Below are positions 34,210 to 43,235 of a DNA stretch of 64,000 nucleotides, piece by piece. The number at the start of each line of letters is the position of its first letter. Positions within the stretch are counted from its first letter, which is position 1. The notes beneath the pieces were generated by a model that worked only from the letters and a program-made list of their open reading frames with translations, ran no database searches and was not told the DNA's origin. The DNA comes from Deltaproteobacteria bacterium UBA4427 (lineage in GTDB: Bacteria; Myxococcota_A; UBA9160; UBA4427), in contig DGPZ01000106.1 of the NCBI GenBank assembly GCA_002390675.1, positions 50,112 to 114,111 of the forward strand, written 5' to 3'. Both the position numbers and the translations under genes were made by a program.

Positions 34210-36849
34210 ATGTCCCTCCCATCCCGGGAGATTAGAGAGACTTTTCTTAGCTACTTCGAGGAGCGTGGCCACCGCCGCGTTGCGAGCTCACCGCTCGTGC
34301 CGGAGTCCGATCCGACCTTGATGTTCGTGAATGCGGGCATGGTCCCCTTCAAGCGAGCCTTCCTCGGCGAAGAAACGCGCGACTATGTCCGCGCGACGAG
34401 CAGCCAAAAGTGCATGCGCGTCTCGGGTAAGCACAACGACCTCGAGAACGTGGGTCGCACTGCACGCCACCACACCTTCTTCGAGATGCTCGGCAACTTT
34501 TCATTTGGCGATTACTTCAAGGAAGAGGCGATCGAGCAGGCTTGGGGATTGCTGATCGAAGGCGTTGGTTTCAATCCAGACGACCTTTGTATCTCGGTAT
34601 TCCAAGAGGACGACGAGGCCTACGACATCTGGAAGAACAAGATCGGGATTCCCGAGTCGAAGCTCTACCGCCTAGACGAGAAGGAAAATTTCTGGTCTAT
34701 GGGCGATACCGGCCCCTGCGGTCCGTGTTCTGAGATTCACTTCGATTGGGGCGAACTCGCAGAGCACCCGAATGATGATCCGTCGAGTGAGACGGGTCGC
34801 TTCATGGAAATTTGGAACCTCGTCTTCATGCAGTTCAATCGGGATGCAAGTGGAGAAATGACGCCGCTCCCGAAGCCGTCGATTGATACCGGTGGCGGAC
34901 TCGAACGTTGGGCGGGAGTACTGCAAGGCAAGCGCTCGACCTGGGAGTCGGATTCGTTTACGCCGCTGATTACGCGTGCTGGCGAACTTACGAATATCAT
35001 CCCTGGTGCGTCCGACGAGTCTGATGTCTCGCTTCGCGTTGTGGCAGATCATGCGCGTGCGCTTTCGTTTTTGATCGGTGATGGCATTCTGCCTAGCAAC
35101 GCTGGGCGCGGCTACGTGCTTCGTCGCATCCTCAGGCGGGCCGCTCGGCACGGCAAGCTGCTCGGACAAGACACGCCCTTTATCCATTCGGTTGCAGACA
35201 AAGTCATCGATGAGATGGGAGAGGCATTTCCGGAGCTTCTCGACCGCCGTACTTACATCACGGACCGGATTCGCCGCGAAGAAGAGCGCTTCCTTGAAAC
35301 GCTGACGAAGGGGATCGATCTCCTCGACGGCGAGATCGACACGCTGAAGGCGAAAGGCCAGACGACGCTCCCTGGCGATACGATCTTTAAGCTCTACGAC
35401 ACTTTCGGATTTCCGGTTGATCTCACGGCGGACATTCTTGTCGGTCACGGCATGGAGCTTGATCAGTCGGGCTTTGATGATGCGATGTCGGCCCAGAAGA
35501 CTCGTGCCCGCGCCTCCTGGAAGGGAAGTGGCGATACGGCAGTTCAAGAGGTCTTCAGCCGGATTGGGAATGATGTCCAGACGACCTTTCGTGGCTATGA
35601 GGCGCTCGAATTCGAATCTCCCGTGACAGTCCTGTTGAAGGGCGGCGAGGCGATTGATTCCGCGCGCGAAGGGGACGAGATTGAATTGATCTTTACGGAG
35701 ACGCCTTTCTACGCGGAGAGCGGCGGCCAGATGGGCGATCGCGGCACGATTTCGACGGAGACCGGTAAGGTAGAAGTGCGCGATGTGCAGAAGCCCGTTG
35801 CGGGACTCTTTGTGCACCAGGGTATTGTTGTTGAGGGCGAGGTTGCTGTCGATCAAGAGGCGCGCCTAGTCGTTGATGCGAATACGCGACAAGCGACAAT
35901 TCGGAATCACACAGGTACGCATCTTTTGCATGCCTCTCTACGCGCGACGTTAGGTGATCAGGCCATGCAGAAGGGCTCCCTCGTGGGGCCGGCGCGCTTG
36001 CGTTTCGACTTCACTCACGATTCGCCCCTCACGCAGGATGAGCTGGAGGAGATCGAAGACCGCGTGAACGAGATGATCGAATCGAATCAAGGCGGCGAGA
36101 CTCGGGAAATGGATTATCCGTCGGCCATTAAGGCCGGAGCGATCGCGATTTTCGATGAGAAATATGGCGATCAGGTTCGAGTCGTTTCCTTCGGAGACTG
36201 CAGTACCGAGCTTTGCGGCGGCACACACGCCAGCGCAACAGGCGATATCGGCTTGCTCAAAATCGTGTCCGAGACAGGTATTGCTGCAGGCATTAGGCGC
36301 ATCGAAGCGCTCACCGGAATGGGCGCACTTCGCCATATCCGCGAACAGGAACGCCTTGCCACGGATGCCGCGGAACGGCTCAAGGTGCCTCTGGCTGAAC
36401 TGCCGATCCGGGTGGGAAAGCTTCTTGAGGAACGGAAAGATGCGCAGAAGCAGATAGATGATCTTCGCGCCCGCAAGTCGGGTGGTGGAGGAAACGATCT
36501 ATTCGCGACCGCTCGGCCGATTGCGGCCTTTGAAGGCGCGCAGGCGATCGCGGGCATCGTGGAAGATGCGGACGCGAAGGCGATGCGCACCATGGTCGAT
36601 GATTTCAGGAACCGCATCGGAAGCGGCGTCGTCTGTCTCGCGGCGGCCAACGGAGACAAGGCGCTTTTGGCAATCGGTGTGACAAAGGATTTGACAGATC
36701 GGCTGAAGGCTGGAGATTTGATCCGTGAAGTCGCGGGCGTCGTCGGCGGTGGCGGTGGAGGGCGACCCGACTTCGCTCAGGCCGGCGGCAAGGATCCGAG
36801 CAAGCTTGCAGAGGCGATCGCAAAGTTCAACGAATTGCTGGGCGACTGA
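34210..36849 (+). CDS. alaS: Alanine--tRNA ligase
   Basis: AlaRS charges tRNA-Ala and edits misacylated Ser and Gly. The 879-residue length is normal. The class II catalytic core is seen in LMFVNAGMVPFKRAFLGEE and YVRATSSQKCMRVSGKHNDL, followed by GNFSFGDYFKEEAIEQAWGL. The editing domain zinc motifs are HTGTHLLHASLR and ELCGGTHASATGDIG. The C-terminal DHHA1 region ends VVGGGGGGRPDFAQAGGKDP. ATG at 34210 has GAGGTG upstream; GTG at 34201 is an alternative. The stop overlaps the ispG start (TGATG). Confidence 0.98.
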   Translation: MSLPSREIRETFLSYFEERGHRRVASSPLVPESDPTLMFVNAGMVPFKRAFLGEETRDYVRATSSQKCMRVSGKHNDLENVGRTARHHTFFEMLGNFSFGDYFKEEAIEQAWGLLIEGVGFNPDDLCISVFQEDDEAYDIWKNKIGIPESKLYRLDEKENFWSMGDTGPCGPCSEIHFDWGELAEHPNDDPSSETGRFMEIWNLVFMQFNRDASGEMTPLPKPSIDTGGGLERWAGVLQGKRSTWESDSFTPLITRAGELTNIIPGASDESDVSLRVVADHARALSFLIGDGILPSNAGRGYVLRRILRRAARHGKLLGQDTPFIHSVADKVIDEMGEAFPELLDRRTYITDRIRREEERFLETLTKGIDLLDGEIDTLKAKGQTTLPGDTIFKLYDTFGFPVDLTADILVGHGMELDQSGFDDAMSAQKTRARASWKGSGDTAVQEVFSRIGNDVQTTFRGYEALEFESPVTVLLKGGEAIDSAREGDEIELIFTETPFYAESGGQMGDRGTISTETGKVEVRDVQKPVAGLFVHQGIVVEGEVAVDQEARLVVDANTRQATIRNHTGTHLLHASLRATLGDQAMQKGSLVGPARLRFDFTHDSPLTQDELEEIEDRVNEMIESNQGGETREMDYPSAIKAGAIAIFDEKYGDQVRVVSFGDCSTELCGGTHASATGDIGLLKIVSETGIAAGIRRIEALTGMGALRHIREQERLATDAAERLKVPLAELPIRVGKLLEERKDAQKQIDDLRARKSGGGGNDLFATARPIAAFEGAQAIAGIVEDADAKAMRTMVDDFRNRIGSGVVCLAAANGDKALLAIGVTKDLTDRLKAGDLIREVAGVVGGGGGGRPDFAQAGGKDPSKLAEAIAKFNELLGD

Positions 36850-38939
36850 TGAGTCAGCTCGGGCCCGTCCCTGGAATCGGCGACTACTTTCGGCCCGTTC
36901 GTCGCCGGACGCGTGTGGTTCATGTGGGCGACGTAGCGATTGGAGGGGACCATCCCGTTCGCATCCAGTCGATGACCAACACGGATACTATGGATACCGC
37001 GGCGACGGTTGAGCAGGCCATTCGTCTCGCGGACGTTGGCTGCGAAATCGTACGCGTGACAGCGCCGTCGATTCGTGACGCGGAGAACCTACGCATGATT
37101 CGTGCGGGGCTGCGTGCCCGTGGCTGCGAAGTTCCTTTGGTTGCGGATATTCACTTCACGCCTAACGCAGCGATGATCGCTGCTAATGTGGTCGAGAAGG
37201 TTCGGATCAATCCGGGGAACTACGCGGATAAGAAGAAATTCGAAGTTCGCGACTATGACGATTCTCAGTATGAGGCGGAGATCGATCGGGTTCATGAGCG
37301 GTTTCGCCCCCTTGTGAAACGCTGCCGTGAGAACGGCGTCGCAATGCGAATCGGCACGAATCATGGTTCGTTGTCCGATCGCATCATGAACCGCTTCGGG
37401 GATACCGCCGAGGGAATGGTCGAGAGCGCTCTCGAATTTCTCGATGTCTGCGAGGAAGAGAGCTATTTCGACGTCATCTTTTCGATGAAGGCGTCGAATA
37501 CGCAGGTCGCTATTCAGGCCTATCGGCTTTTGGCAGCGCGGCTGGAAGCGCGCGCCCCCGGCGAGCCTTCCTACCCGTTTCACGTTGGAGTGACTGAAGC
37601 AGGCGACTCCGAAGATGGCCGGATCAAGAGCGCAATTGGCATTGGCTCGTTGCTGGAAGATGGGCTCGGGGACACTATCCGCGTCTCCCTTACTGAGGAT
37701 CCGGTTCGCGAGGTTCCTGTCGCTCGAGGGATCGCTGCTCGGGCCGCAAGCGCAAGCCTCGTTCGAGCTGCACACAACGAAACGATCGACGTCGCATCGC
37801 CGCCGTTCGCTAATTTTTTCGCCCACGCGCGACGCGCGACCGATCCGTTGAACTGGCAGGGCCTTCAGGCGGGTGGAGAGGAGCCGGTTCGGGTTGAAGT
37901 CGAGGTGGCGGATGCTCTGGTGGATCCACCGGGCGCCGCGGCTCGGCTCGCAATGGATCTCTCGGGTCTCCGCGATATCGAATGCGAGTCTCTGTTAGTG
38001 GACGGAGGATCGGGGGATCCGAACGCGCTAGGCATTTTTCGAGAAGAGCTCACCTCTCTCGGCGTTGTGTTGCCGATTTCGCTTCGCGTCTCGCTCAGCA
38101 CTTCCGAATGGGCTTCGGCCGTCTTGAGCGGGGTCGGTCGAGTAGTGTGCACCCTGAACGGAGCTTCTTCTGCATCGGATGATGCCTTGAGGGTCTTTGC
38201 GATAGAGGCTCTCGGACGAGGGATTCCAGTCGAATGGGAACTGGATTGCAAAGACGCCGAGATCCCAGGATGGGTGGCCAAGCTAGCCGTGCTCCCGGTC
38301 GGATCCTCCCCCGCCGCCCTGAGCCTTTTTGAGACGGCCTCGTTACACGACTACAGAGTGCTCGTCTCGGCCCTCGGAGATCATGGTTTCGAACGCACGC
38401 CGATCGTCCTGCGTCAGGCAGTGCCCAAGTCCCCGGCCATTGCGAGTGGGATTGATGTTTCTGGCGTGCCTGAATCGGCTTTGCTCGATGCTTCCGTGCG
38501 ACTAGGGGGCCTGTTATGTGATGGTATCGGAGACATCGTCTCGCTTCGCTCGGAAGTCGGCGCCGCGTCCGTTGTCGATCTGGCGTACCGCGTGCTGCAA
38601 GGCGCCCGCCAGCGCGCAACCCGCACCGAGTACATCTCGTGTCCCTCATGCGGCCGAACACTTTTCGACCTCGAAGAGATCACTGCACGGATCAAGGCGA
38701 AAACGGATCATCTGCGAGGTGTCAAAATCGCGGTGATGGGCTGCATTGTGAACGGTCCCGGCGAGATGGCGGACGCAGATTTCGGCTACGTCGGTTCCGG
38801 TGTGGGGCAGGTCACGCTCTACGTTGGGCAAGAAGTTGTCGCACGAGCCGTTCCCGAGGCATACGCGACAGATCGTCTCGTGGATCTCATTCGCGAGCAT
38901 GGCGCCTGGGTCGAACCCGGCGAGACCGACGTCGCTTAG
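36849..38939 (+). CDS. ispG: 4-hydroxy-3-methylbut-2-enyl-diphosphate synthase, long form
   Basis: IspG (GcpE) reduces MEcPP to HMBPP in the MEP isoprenoid pathway. The TIM-barrel part is seen in VAIGGDHPVRIQSMTNTDTM and FHVGVTEAGDSEDGRIKSAI. The C-terminal iron-sulphur part has CPSCGRTLFDLEEI and VAVMGCIVNGPGEM-type sequence (KIAVMGCIVNGPGEM), giving the three cluster cysteines. At 696 residues it is far longer than the 370-residue E. coli form. The middle (about residues 290-580) is an inserted barrel-like domain, as in plant, chlamydial and Bacteroidetes enzymes. It is coupled to alaS. ispE at 43.2 kb is in the same pathway. Confidence 0.96.
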   Translation: MSQLGPVPGIGDYFRPVRRRTRVVHVGDVAIGGDHPVRIQSMTNTDTMDTAATVEQAIRLADVGCEIVRVTAPSIRDAENLRMIRAGLRARGCEVPLVADIHFTPNAAMIAANVVEKVRINPGNYADKKKFEVRDYDDSQYEAEIDRVHERFRPLVKRCRENGVAMRIGTNHGSLSDRIMNRFGDTAEGMVESALEFLDVCEEESYFDVIFSMKASNTQVAIQAYRLLAARLEARAPGEPSYPFHVGVTEAGDSEDGRIKSAIGIGSLLEDGLGDTIRVSLTEDPVREVPVARGIAARAASASLVRAAHNETIDVASPPFANFFAHARRATDPLNWQGLQAGGEEPVRVEVEVADALVDPPGAAARLAMDLSGLRDIECESLLVDGGSGDPNALGIFREELTSLGVVLPISLRVSLSTSEWASAVLSGVGRVVCTLNGASSASDDALRVFAIEALGRGIPVEWELDCKDAEIPGWVAKLAVLPVGSSPAALSLFETASLHDYRVLVSALGDHGFERTPIVLRQAVPKSPAIASGIDVSGVPESALLDASVRLGGLLCDGIGDIVSLRSEVGAASVVDLAYRVLQGARQRATRTEYISCPSCGRTLFDLEEITARIKAKTDHLRGVKIAVMGCIVNGPGEMADADFGYVGSGVGQVTLYVGQEVVARAVPEAYATDRLVDLIREHGAWVEPGETDVA

Positions 38940-38981
38940 TAGGCGGCGCGTCTGCTTTGGCGGCGGCCGGGTTGCCCGGTA

Positions 38982-39515
38982 TTAGTCCCTGAACCACTTG
39001 CTGGGCGAGGTGACGGAGGGAACGCGGCCTTCTAGGTCTTCGAGGCTGCTGCCCTGGGCGCTGCTCCACTCTTCAACGATTTCGACGCTGAGCGCGCCTT
39101 CGGTGGCGGGGTGATCCGGTCCGACGAGCCAAAGTGCGATTAACACGAGCACCGCGGCAATGATCGATCCCTCCGCGAGGCCAAGTGCGCCGCCTCCCGC
39201 GCGGTCTGCCCATCCGAGGCCCGCGAACTGGACGCCGAGCTTCATCAGCTTCGCGGCGACTCCGCAGGCGAGGATCGTGGCCATCACGAGCAGAACACCT
39301 GCGATCCAGACAGCCGTCCTTCCGGTGATTTCACCGTTGGTCAACTCGGTGAGCTGAATCGTCAACGGGTCGACGAAGAGCCTCGTCACGATCGTGCAAA
39401 TTCCGATCGCGGCAAGTGAGAGGCCCTCTCGCACCAGCCCAATAAAGAGCCCGCGGATGAGGGCTGCGAAGATCACAGTGCCCGTAATTATATCCATCAG
39501 AGGAAGGTCGCTCAT
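38982..39515 (-). CDS. CvpA family membrane protein
   Basis: The 177-residue protein has four predicted membrane helices and the CvpA/colicin V production fold. It begins MSDLPLMDIITGTVIFAALI; the typical RGLFIGLVREGLSL motif follows. Family members affect colicin V export, biofilm and envelope homeostasis, but the molecular role is unclear. The ATG overlaps the stop of the upstream TPR gene by four bases, so they are one transcription unit. Confidence 0.85.
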   Translation of the reverse strand: MSDLPLMDIITGTVIFAALIRGLFIGLVREGLSLAAIGICTIVTRLFVDPLTIQLTELTNGEITGRTAVWIAGVLLVMATILACGVAAKLMKLGVQFAGLGWADRAGGGALGLAEGSIIAAVLVLIALWLVGPDHPATEGALSVEIVEEWSSAQGSSLEDLEGRVPSVTSPSKWFRD

Positions 39516-40570
39516 TTGTCGCGGCCGCTCGCGAGGTCGGTGGTCTTCCAGCCGCCAGAGGAATCGGAGCTGTCCTTGCGCGGCTGCTGCGGGGACTCCG
39601 GGGCGGAAACGTTGCTAGGCAATGAAGCGGCTACGTCGGAGAATGAGAGATCCGCTTCGGCGTCTTTGTTTGGGGCGCCGAAGCCGGAATTCGAGGGGGC
39701 TACCGGGGCGCGCCGAGTCCCACGCACGAGGCGCATATACATCCGGGCTTCATCGCGATTCGGATCTTTCTCGAGAACCGAGTCCCATTCCCTGACGGCT
39801 TCCGGCGTTCGGCCCATCGTGTAGTACGTTAGGCCGAGTTGAACCTGGCTATTGAGTAGCGAGGGCTGTAGCCTGAGGATGCGCTGAAGTTCCTGAATGG
39901 CTTGAGCGGGCAGTCCGGCCTCGCGAAGCGTGATCGCGAGGCGATGCCGGATATCGTGAAAGGTCGGACAGCGTTCGAGTGCGCCGCGGTACTGCGCAAT
40001 CGCATCTCGTCTTTCTCCGGCTTCGACCAACGCATCGGCAAGCAGAGCTTGTTGGTTTGCTAGTTTGCCACGCGTTGTCGGATCGAGGCCCGCCGCCGAA
40101 GGGCGGGAGAGCTGGCTTGCGCGCTCGGCGTAGCCCTGAGACCGATCGAATTCACCGCGGCGTTCGTGCAAACTGGCCAAGGCGAGGAGTGCCTCCACGT
40201 AGGAGGGATTGATTCGAATCGATTCGCGTAGCTCTGTGAGTGCGCCCTCGAGCTCGCCGAGTCGTTCCTGAATCATGCCGATCATGTAGTGGACGTCCGC
40301 ATAACGAACGCCATGAGCGACAAGCCGGCGCAGGCTAGTAAGCGCTTGCTCATCATCGCCGCAGGCAAACGCGCGTCGGCCGTGCAACAGGATTTCACGA
40401 TTACTCGCGACGTCGCCGAGCTGAATTTGCTGCCCGACTTGGACTTCTAGCCCTATGTCCGTTTTTGAATCAGCAGCCTTTGAGTCCGTAACCTTGTCCG
40501 TTGACACGGCCTTGTGAGACGACGCGTGGGCGTCGCTTCGAATGATTGATTGGCTCGGTCCCTGATCCAT
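39512..40570 (-). CDS. Tetratricopeptide repeat protein
   Basis: The 352-residue protein has at least six TPR units between about residues 65 and 290. Examples are HYMIGMIQERLGELEGALTE, EALLALASLHERRGEFDRSQ and VQLGLTYYTMGRTPEAVREW. The N-terminal 50 residues and C-terminal 70 residues are polar and probably disordered. There is no signal peptide, so it should be a cytoplasmic scaffold. It is coupled to cvpA and lies 151 bases downstream of bamD on the same strand. Its binding partner is unknown. Confidence 0.85.
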   Translation of the reverse strand: MDQGPSQSIIRSDAHASSHKAVSTDKVTDSKAADSKTDIGLEVQVGQQIQLGDVASNREILLHGRRAFACGDDEQALTSLRRLVAHGVRYADVHYMIGMIQERLGELEGALTELRESIRINPSYVEALLALASLHERRGEFDRSQGYAERASQLSRPSAAGLDPTTRGKLANQQALLADALVEAGERRDAIAQYRGALERCPTFHDIRHRLAITLREAGLPAQAIQELQRILRLQPSLLNSQVQLGLTYYTMGRTPEAVREWDSVLEKDPNRDEARMYMRLVRGTRRAPVAPSNSGFGAPNKDAEADLSFSDVAASLPSNVSAPESPQQPRKDSSDSSGGWKTTDLASGRDK

Positions 40571-40721
40571 CGTATCCCCCCGGAAACGCTGCGATCTTCA
40601 CGTTGAACGCGCCTCAGGATGACATTTCGTCCAGCATGCGTCGAGGGCAAGGCAGTCCGGGATGCCAATGAAATCGCGTTGCTCCCCCAATCTGGAGCGA
40701 GAAGCCAGGCTATTCGGCTCG

Positions 40722-41513
40722 CTATTCGGCTTGGGCGATCCTGGCACGGGCGCGCTCGGCGGACGAAGAATCTGCGTAGTTTTCGACTACCACGTGGTAG
40801 AGCCGGAGAGCCTCGTCTTTCAGGCGCATATTTTCGAGGCAGACACCGAGTCGGTAGAGCGCTCGGGAGTCGAGGCCGAGCCCGGGATATTCGTCGAGTA
40901 CCCGGCGGTAGCGAGCGGCGGCAGATTGCCAGTGGGTGCGGTCGAGATAGAAGTCAGCGATGTGCAGCATGTTGCGCGCGAGACGAGTTCGGAGCCTTAC
41001 CAAGATCTCTTCGCCTTCTCGGGTTTCTTCGGCGTAGGGATGTTCTCGGATCAGTTTCTCAAGGGAGGCGCTGGCCTCAAACGTCGAGCTTTGATCGCGG
41101 TCCACAGACTCGATCTGGTTGTAGTGGCATTTGGCCGCGCGGAGCAGCGTATAGGCAACCTTGGGATGCTGTGGATGGAGGTCTGCGAAGTCCTGGTAGT
41201 AGGCGAGGGCTTCCTCGTATCGCTCATCATCGAAGTAGGCGTCGGCAATTTTTAGCTGCGCCTTCTGCTCGTATTCGGAATAGGGGTAGTTATCGACGAT
41301 GGCCTGGAAGCTCTCGATCGCCGCGTCGTAATTGATAAAAGCGAAGAGCCAAAGGATCTTGCGGCCCTTCAGCGTCTCCATCCCGTCGGCGTAGAGCTCC
41401 TCCGCGGGCTTAGCGTCCTCGAATACAGCGGTATTCGACGCGCATCCGGCCGCAAAGAGCAGCGCGAGGGCAAGCAGAACAAGCCGAGTCGGTTGTTGGC
41501 GGGGCGAGGGCAT
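40722..41513 (-). CDS. bamD: Outer membrane protein assembly factor BamD
   Basis: BamD is the essential TPR lipoprotein of the BAM complex, which inserts beta-barrel proteins into the outer membrane. The start at 41513 gives a signal peptide with lipobox LFAAGC (Cys24). TPR-like repeats follow: YDAAIESFQAIVDNYPYSEY, KIADAYFDDERYEEALAYYQ and LARNMLHIADFYLDRTHWQS. Length (263 residues) fits the family. Lgt at 3.0 kb would lipidate it. The frame is open to 41537, without a better signal sequence. Confidence 0.9.
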   Translation of the reverse strand: MPSPRQQPTRLVLLALALLFAAGCASNTAVFEDAKPAEELYADGMETLKGRKILWLFAFINYDAAIESFQAIVDNYPYSEYEQKAQLKIADAYFDDERYEEALAYYQDFADLHPQHPKVAYTLLRAAKCHYNQIESVDRDQSSTFEASASLEKLIREHPYAEETREGEEILVRLRTRLARNMLHIADFYLDRTHWQSAAARYRRVLDEYPGLGLDSRALYRLGVCLENMRLKDEALRLYHVVVENYADSSSAERARARIAQAE

Positions 41514-41800
41514 CGACGTCGAAAAATTGAGTGGCAATGAATTCTCCGAGGCGCACGCTATCGGCGAGGGCGGGTTCAGTCAATTTGAAGCCGGAGGCAT
41601 GCGGCAGGTTCCGTGAGAGCCTGCTAGCCTCCGCCGCCGCAGCGGCACCGACGACTCTCGGATCACTCCAGGAATCGGGTTGCCGTGCCGGTGTCTCGAT
41701 CGGCGATTTGTCGACTCGGTCGAGGCCGACCCCACTTGGTTTATGGTTTAGTGCGGGACCCCAACCCGCCCCATCACGCAAAGTATCGGAGAATATAGTC

Positions 41801-42217
41801 ATGGATCGAGAATCGGTAGAACGTTTGCGATTCGATCGGCGCCTCGCACGTCGACGTGACTGGGTCGATGAGAATGATGTCCAGGCAAACATCGATGCGC
41901 TTCCCGACCTCACGGACAAGATGACGACCGTGGCCGAACTCGAAGCCGAGGAGGCTGCGACGGCAGAAGCTGCTGCGTTAGAAACGCCGGCGCCCGCAGT
42001 CATTGAAGCCGAAGCGCCCGTACCGATAGCAGGCGAATTCGGTGGCCCGACGAATTCGGGCGAATCTTCCTTTGGCGGCGGCTTCGGGGGCAGTACCCTC
42101 GACCGAACTTTTGACCGAACTGCGGAGAGCAATCCTGGCGAATCGGACGGCGCCGCGAACAACAACACGGACAACGACGACCGCAACACCAACGAAGGCG
42201 GATCGTCCTTCTCCTGA
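41801..42217 (+). CDS. Hypothetical protein with Ala/Glu-rich and Gly/Asn/Asp-rich tail
   Basis: Not recognised. The 138-residue product begins MDRESVERLRFDRRLARRRD with a charged, helical N-terminus ending near residue 45 (NIDALPDLTDKMTT). Then comes an Ala/Glu-rich part and a low-complexity tail rich in Gly, Ser, Asn and Asp. ATG at 41801 has CGGAGAAT upstream. The frame is open for 90 codons before it, but that part lacks a ribosome binding site. No signal peptide or membrane segment is present. A conserved N-terminal motif with a disordered tail is the most that can be said. Confidence 0.65.
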   Translation: MDRESVERLRFDRRLARRRDWVDENDVQANIDALPDLTDKMTTVAELEAEEAATAEAAALETPAPAVIEAEAPVPIAGEFGGPTNSGESSFGGGFGGSTLDRTFDRTAESNPGESDGAANNNTDNDDRNTNEGGSSFS

Positions 42218-42282
42218 TCCTGCCCGGAGCGAGTTGCCGAGGGGCGGCGCGTTCCTGATTCCGCAGCGGTGAACCCGATCGC

Positions 42283-42912
42283 ATGATCAAAGAGAATCTT
42301 GGCCACCGGATCGACGGGTGGATCCATACGCTCTTCCCGTTCCTGTTTTGGCGGGCGCTGAATCCCGATTTGCTGACGGTCCTTGGGACCGTTATCGCGG
42401 GTGCGTCAGGGCTCGCTTTTGCGTCTGGAGAGCTGCGACTCGGCGGCATATTGCTGCTATTCGGCGGATTCTTCGACCTTGTCGATGGCGTTGTGGCTCG
42501 CCATTTCGGTATATCCACGCGATTTGGAGCGTTCTTAGACTCGAGCCTCGACCGCGTTGTCGACATTTTGGCGATGGTCGGGCTTCTTGCCTGGTTCGTG
42601 GATCTTGGGCAGCCTGAATGGGCCGCGATATGCGCTTGGATCCTCGTCGCGACGGTCCTCACCTCATACGCGAAGGCCCGTGCTGAGCTGATCATCGAGA
42701 GGATACCCGGCGGGCTTCTTGAAAGAGGCGAGCGGGTAGGGCTGCTGATTATTGGTTCTCTGACGGGCTGGCTGTCGCCGGTGCTGGTCATATTGGCGTT
42801 GGGATCGAGTGTGACGGTGGGGCAGCGCTTCCTCTACGCTTACCGAGAGATGCACCGACTGGATCGCGAAGAACGAGCCGCAGCATGCGAGGAAGCGAAG
42901 GACACACCATGA
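42283..42912 (+). CDS. CDP-alcohol phosphatidyltransferase family protein
   Basis: This integral membrane enzyme transfers a phosphatidyl group from CDP-diacylglycerol to an alcohol. The diagnostic DGx2ARx8Gx3Dx3D motif is seen in DLVDGVVARHFGISTRFGAF followed by LDSSLDR. The 209 residues have five to six membrane helices. It could be a phosphatidylglycerophosphate or phosphatidylinositol-phosphate-type synthase; the acceptor cannot be assigned. The stop overlaps the next start (ATGA). Its product class links it to pgpA at 28.7 kb. Confidence 0.88.
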   Translation: MIKENLGHRIDGWIHTLFPFLFWRALNPDLLTVLGTVIAGASGLAFASGELRLGGILLLFGGFFDLVDGVVARHFGISTRFGAFLDSSLDRVVDILAMVGLLAWFVDLGQPEWAAICAWILVATVLTSYAKARAELIIERIPGGLLERGERVGLLIIGSLTGWLSPVLVILALGSSVTVGQRFLYAYREMHRLDREERAAACEEAKDTP

Positions 42913-43235
42913 CTTCTCAGGACGAGACGACAGGCCCAAAGGCAAAAGAAGAGACAGGCGAATCGGCGGTGACAGGTTCCGGAGATCTTCCGAAGGTCGA
43001 TTTTTCGACCTTCGTGCTTTCTCTAGGAACGACAGCGCTCTACCAGCTGGGTGCGATGCCGGACCCGGCGAGCGGGGAGTCCGTAGAAGCCGATCCGCTC
43101 GTCGCGCAGCAGGCCATCGACACCCTCGAGATGTTGCGAGATAAGACGATTGGGAATCTTGACGACTCGGAGCGACAGCTGGTCGATTCGCTGCTCTATG
43201 AGCTGCGCATGCGTTTTGTCGAGAACACGCGGTGA
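42909..43235 (+). CDS. DUF1844 protein
   Basis: This small acidic protein of 108 residues matches the DUF1844 family: FSTFVLSLGTTALYQLGAMP, DPLVAQQAIDTLEMLRDKT and GNLDDSERQLVDSLLYELRM. Function is unknown. The family is common in deltaproteobacteria and Acidobacteria, often beside lipid or isoprenoid genes. ATG at 42909 overlaps the previous stop by four bases, and its own stop overlaps the ispE start (GTGA). The three genes are thus tightly coupled. Confidence 0.87.
   Translation: MTSQDETTGPKAKEETGESAVTGSGDLPKVDFSTFVLSLGTTALYQLGAMPDPASGESVEADPLVAQQAIDTLEMLRDKTIGNLDDSERQLVDSLLYELRMRFVENTR

Noticed and set aside
34672..35856. 394-codon minus-strand open frame within alaS
   Set aside because: Antisense to alaS catalytic and editing domains; shadow frame.
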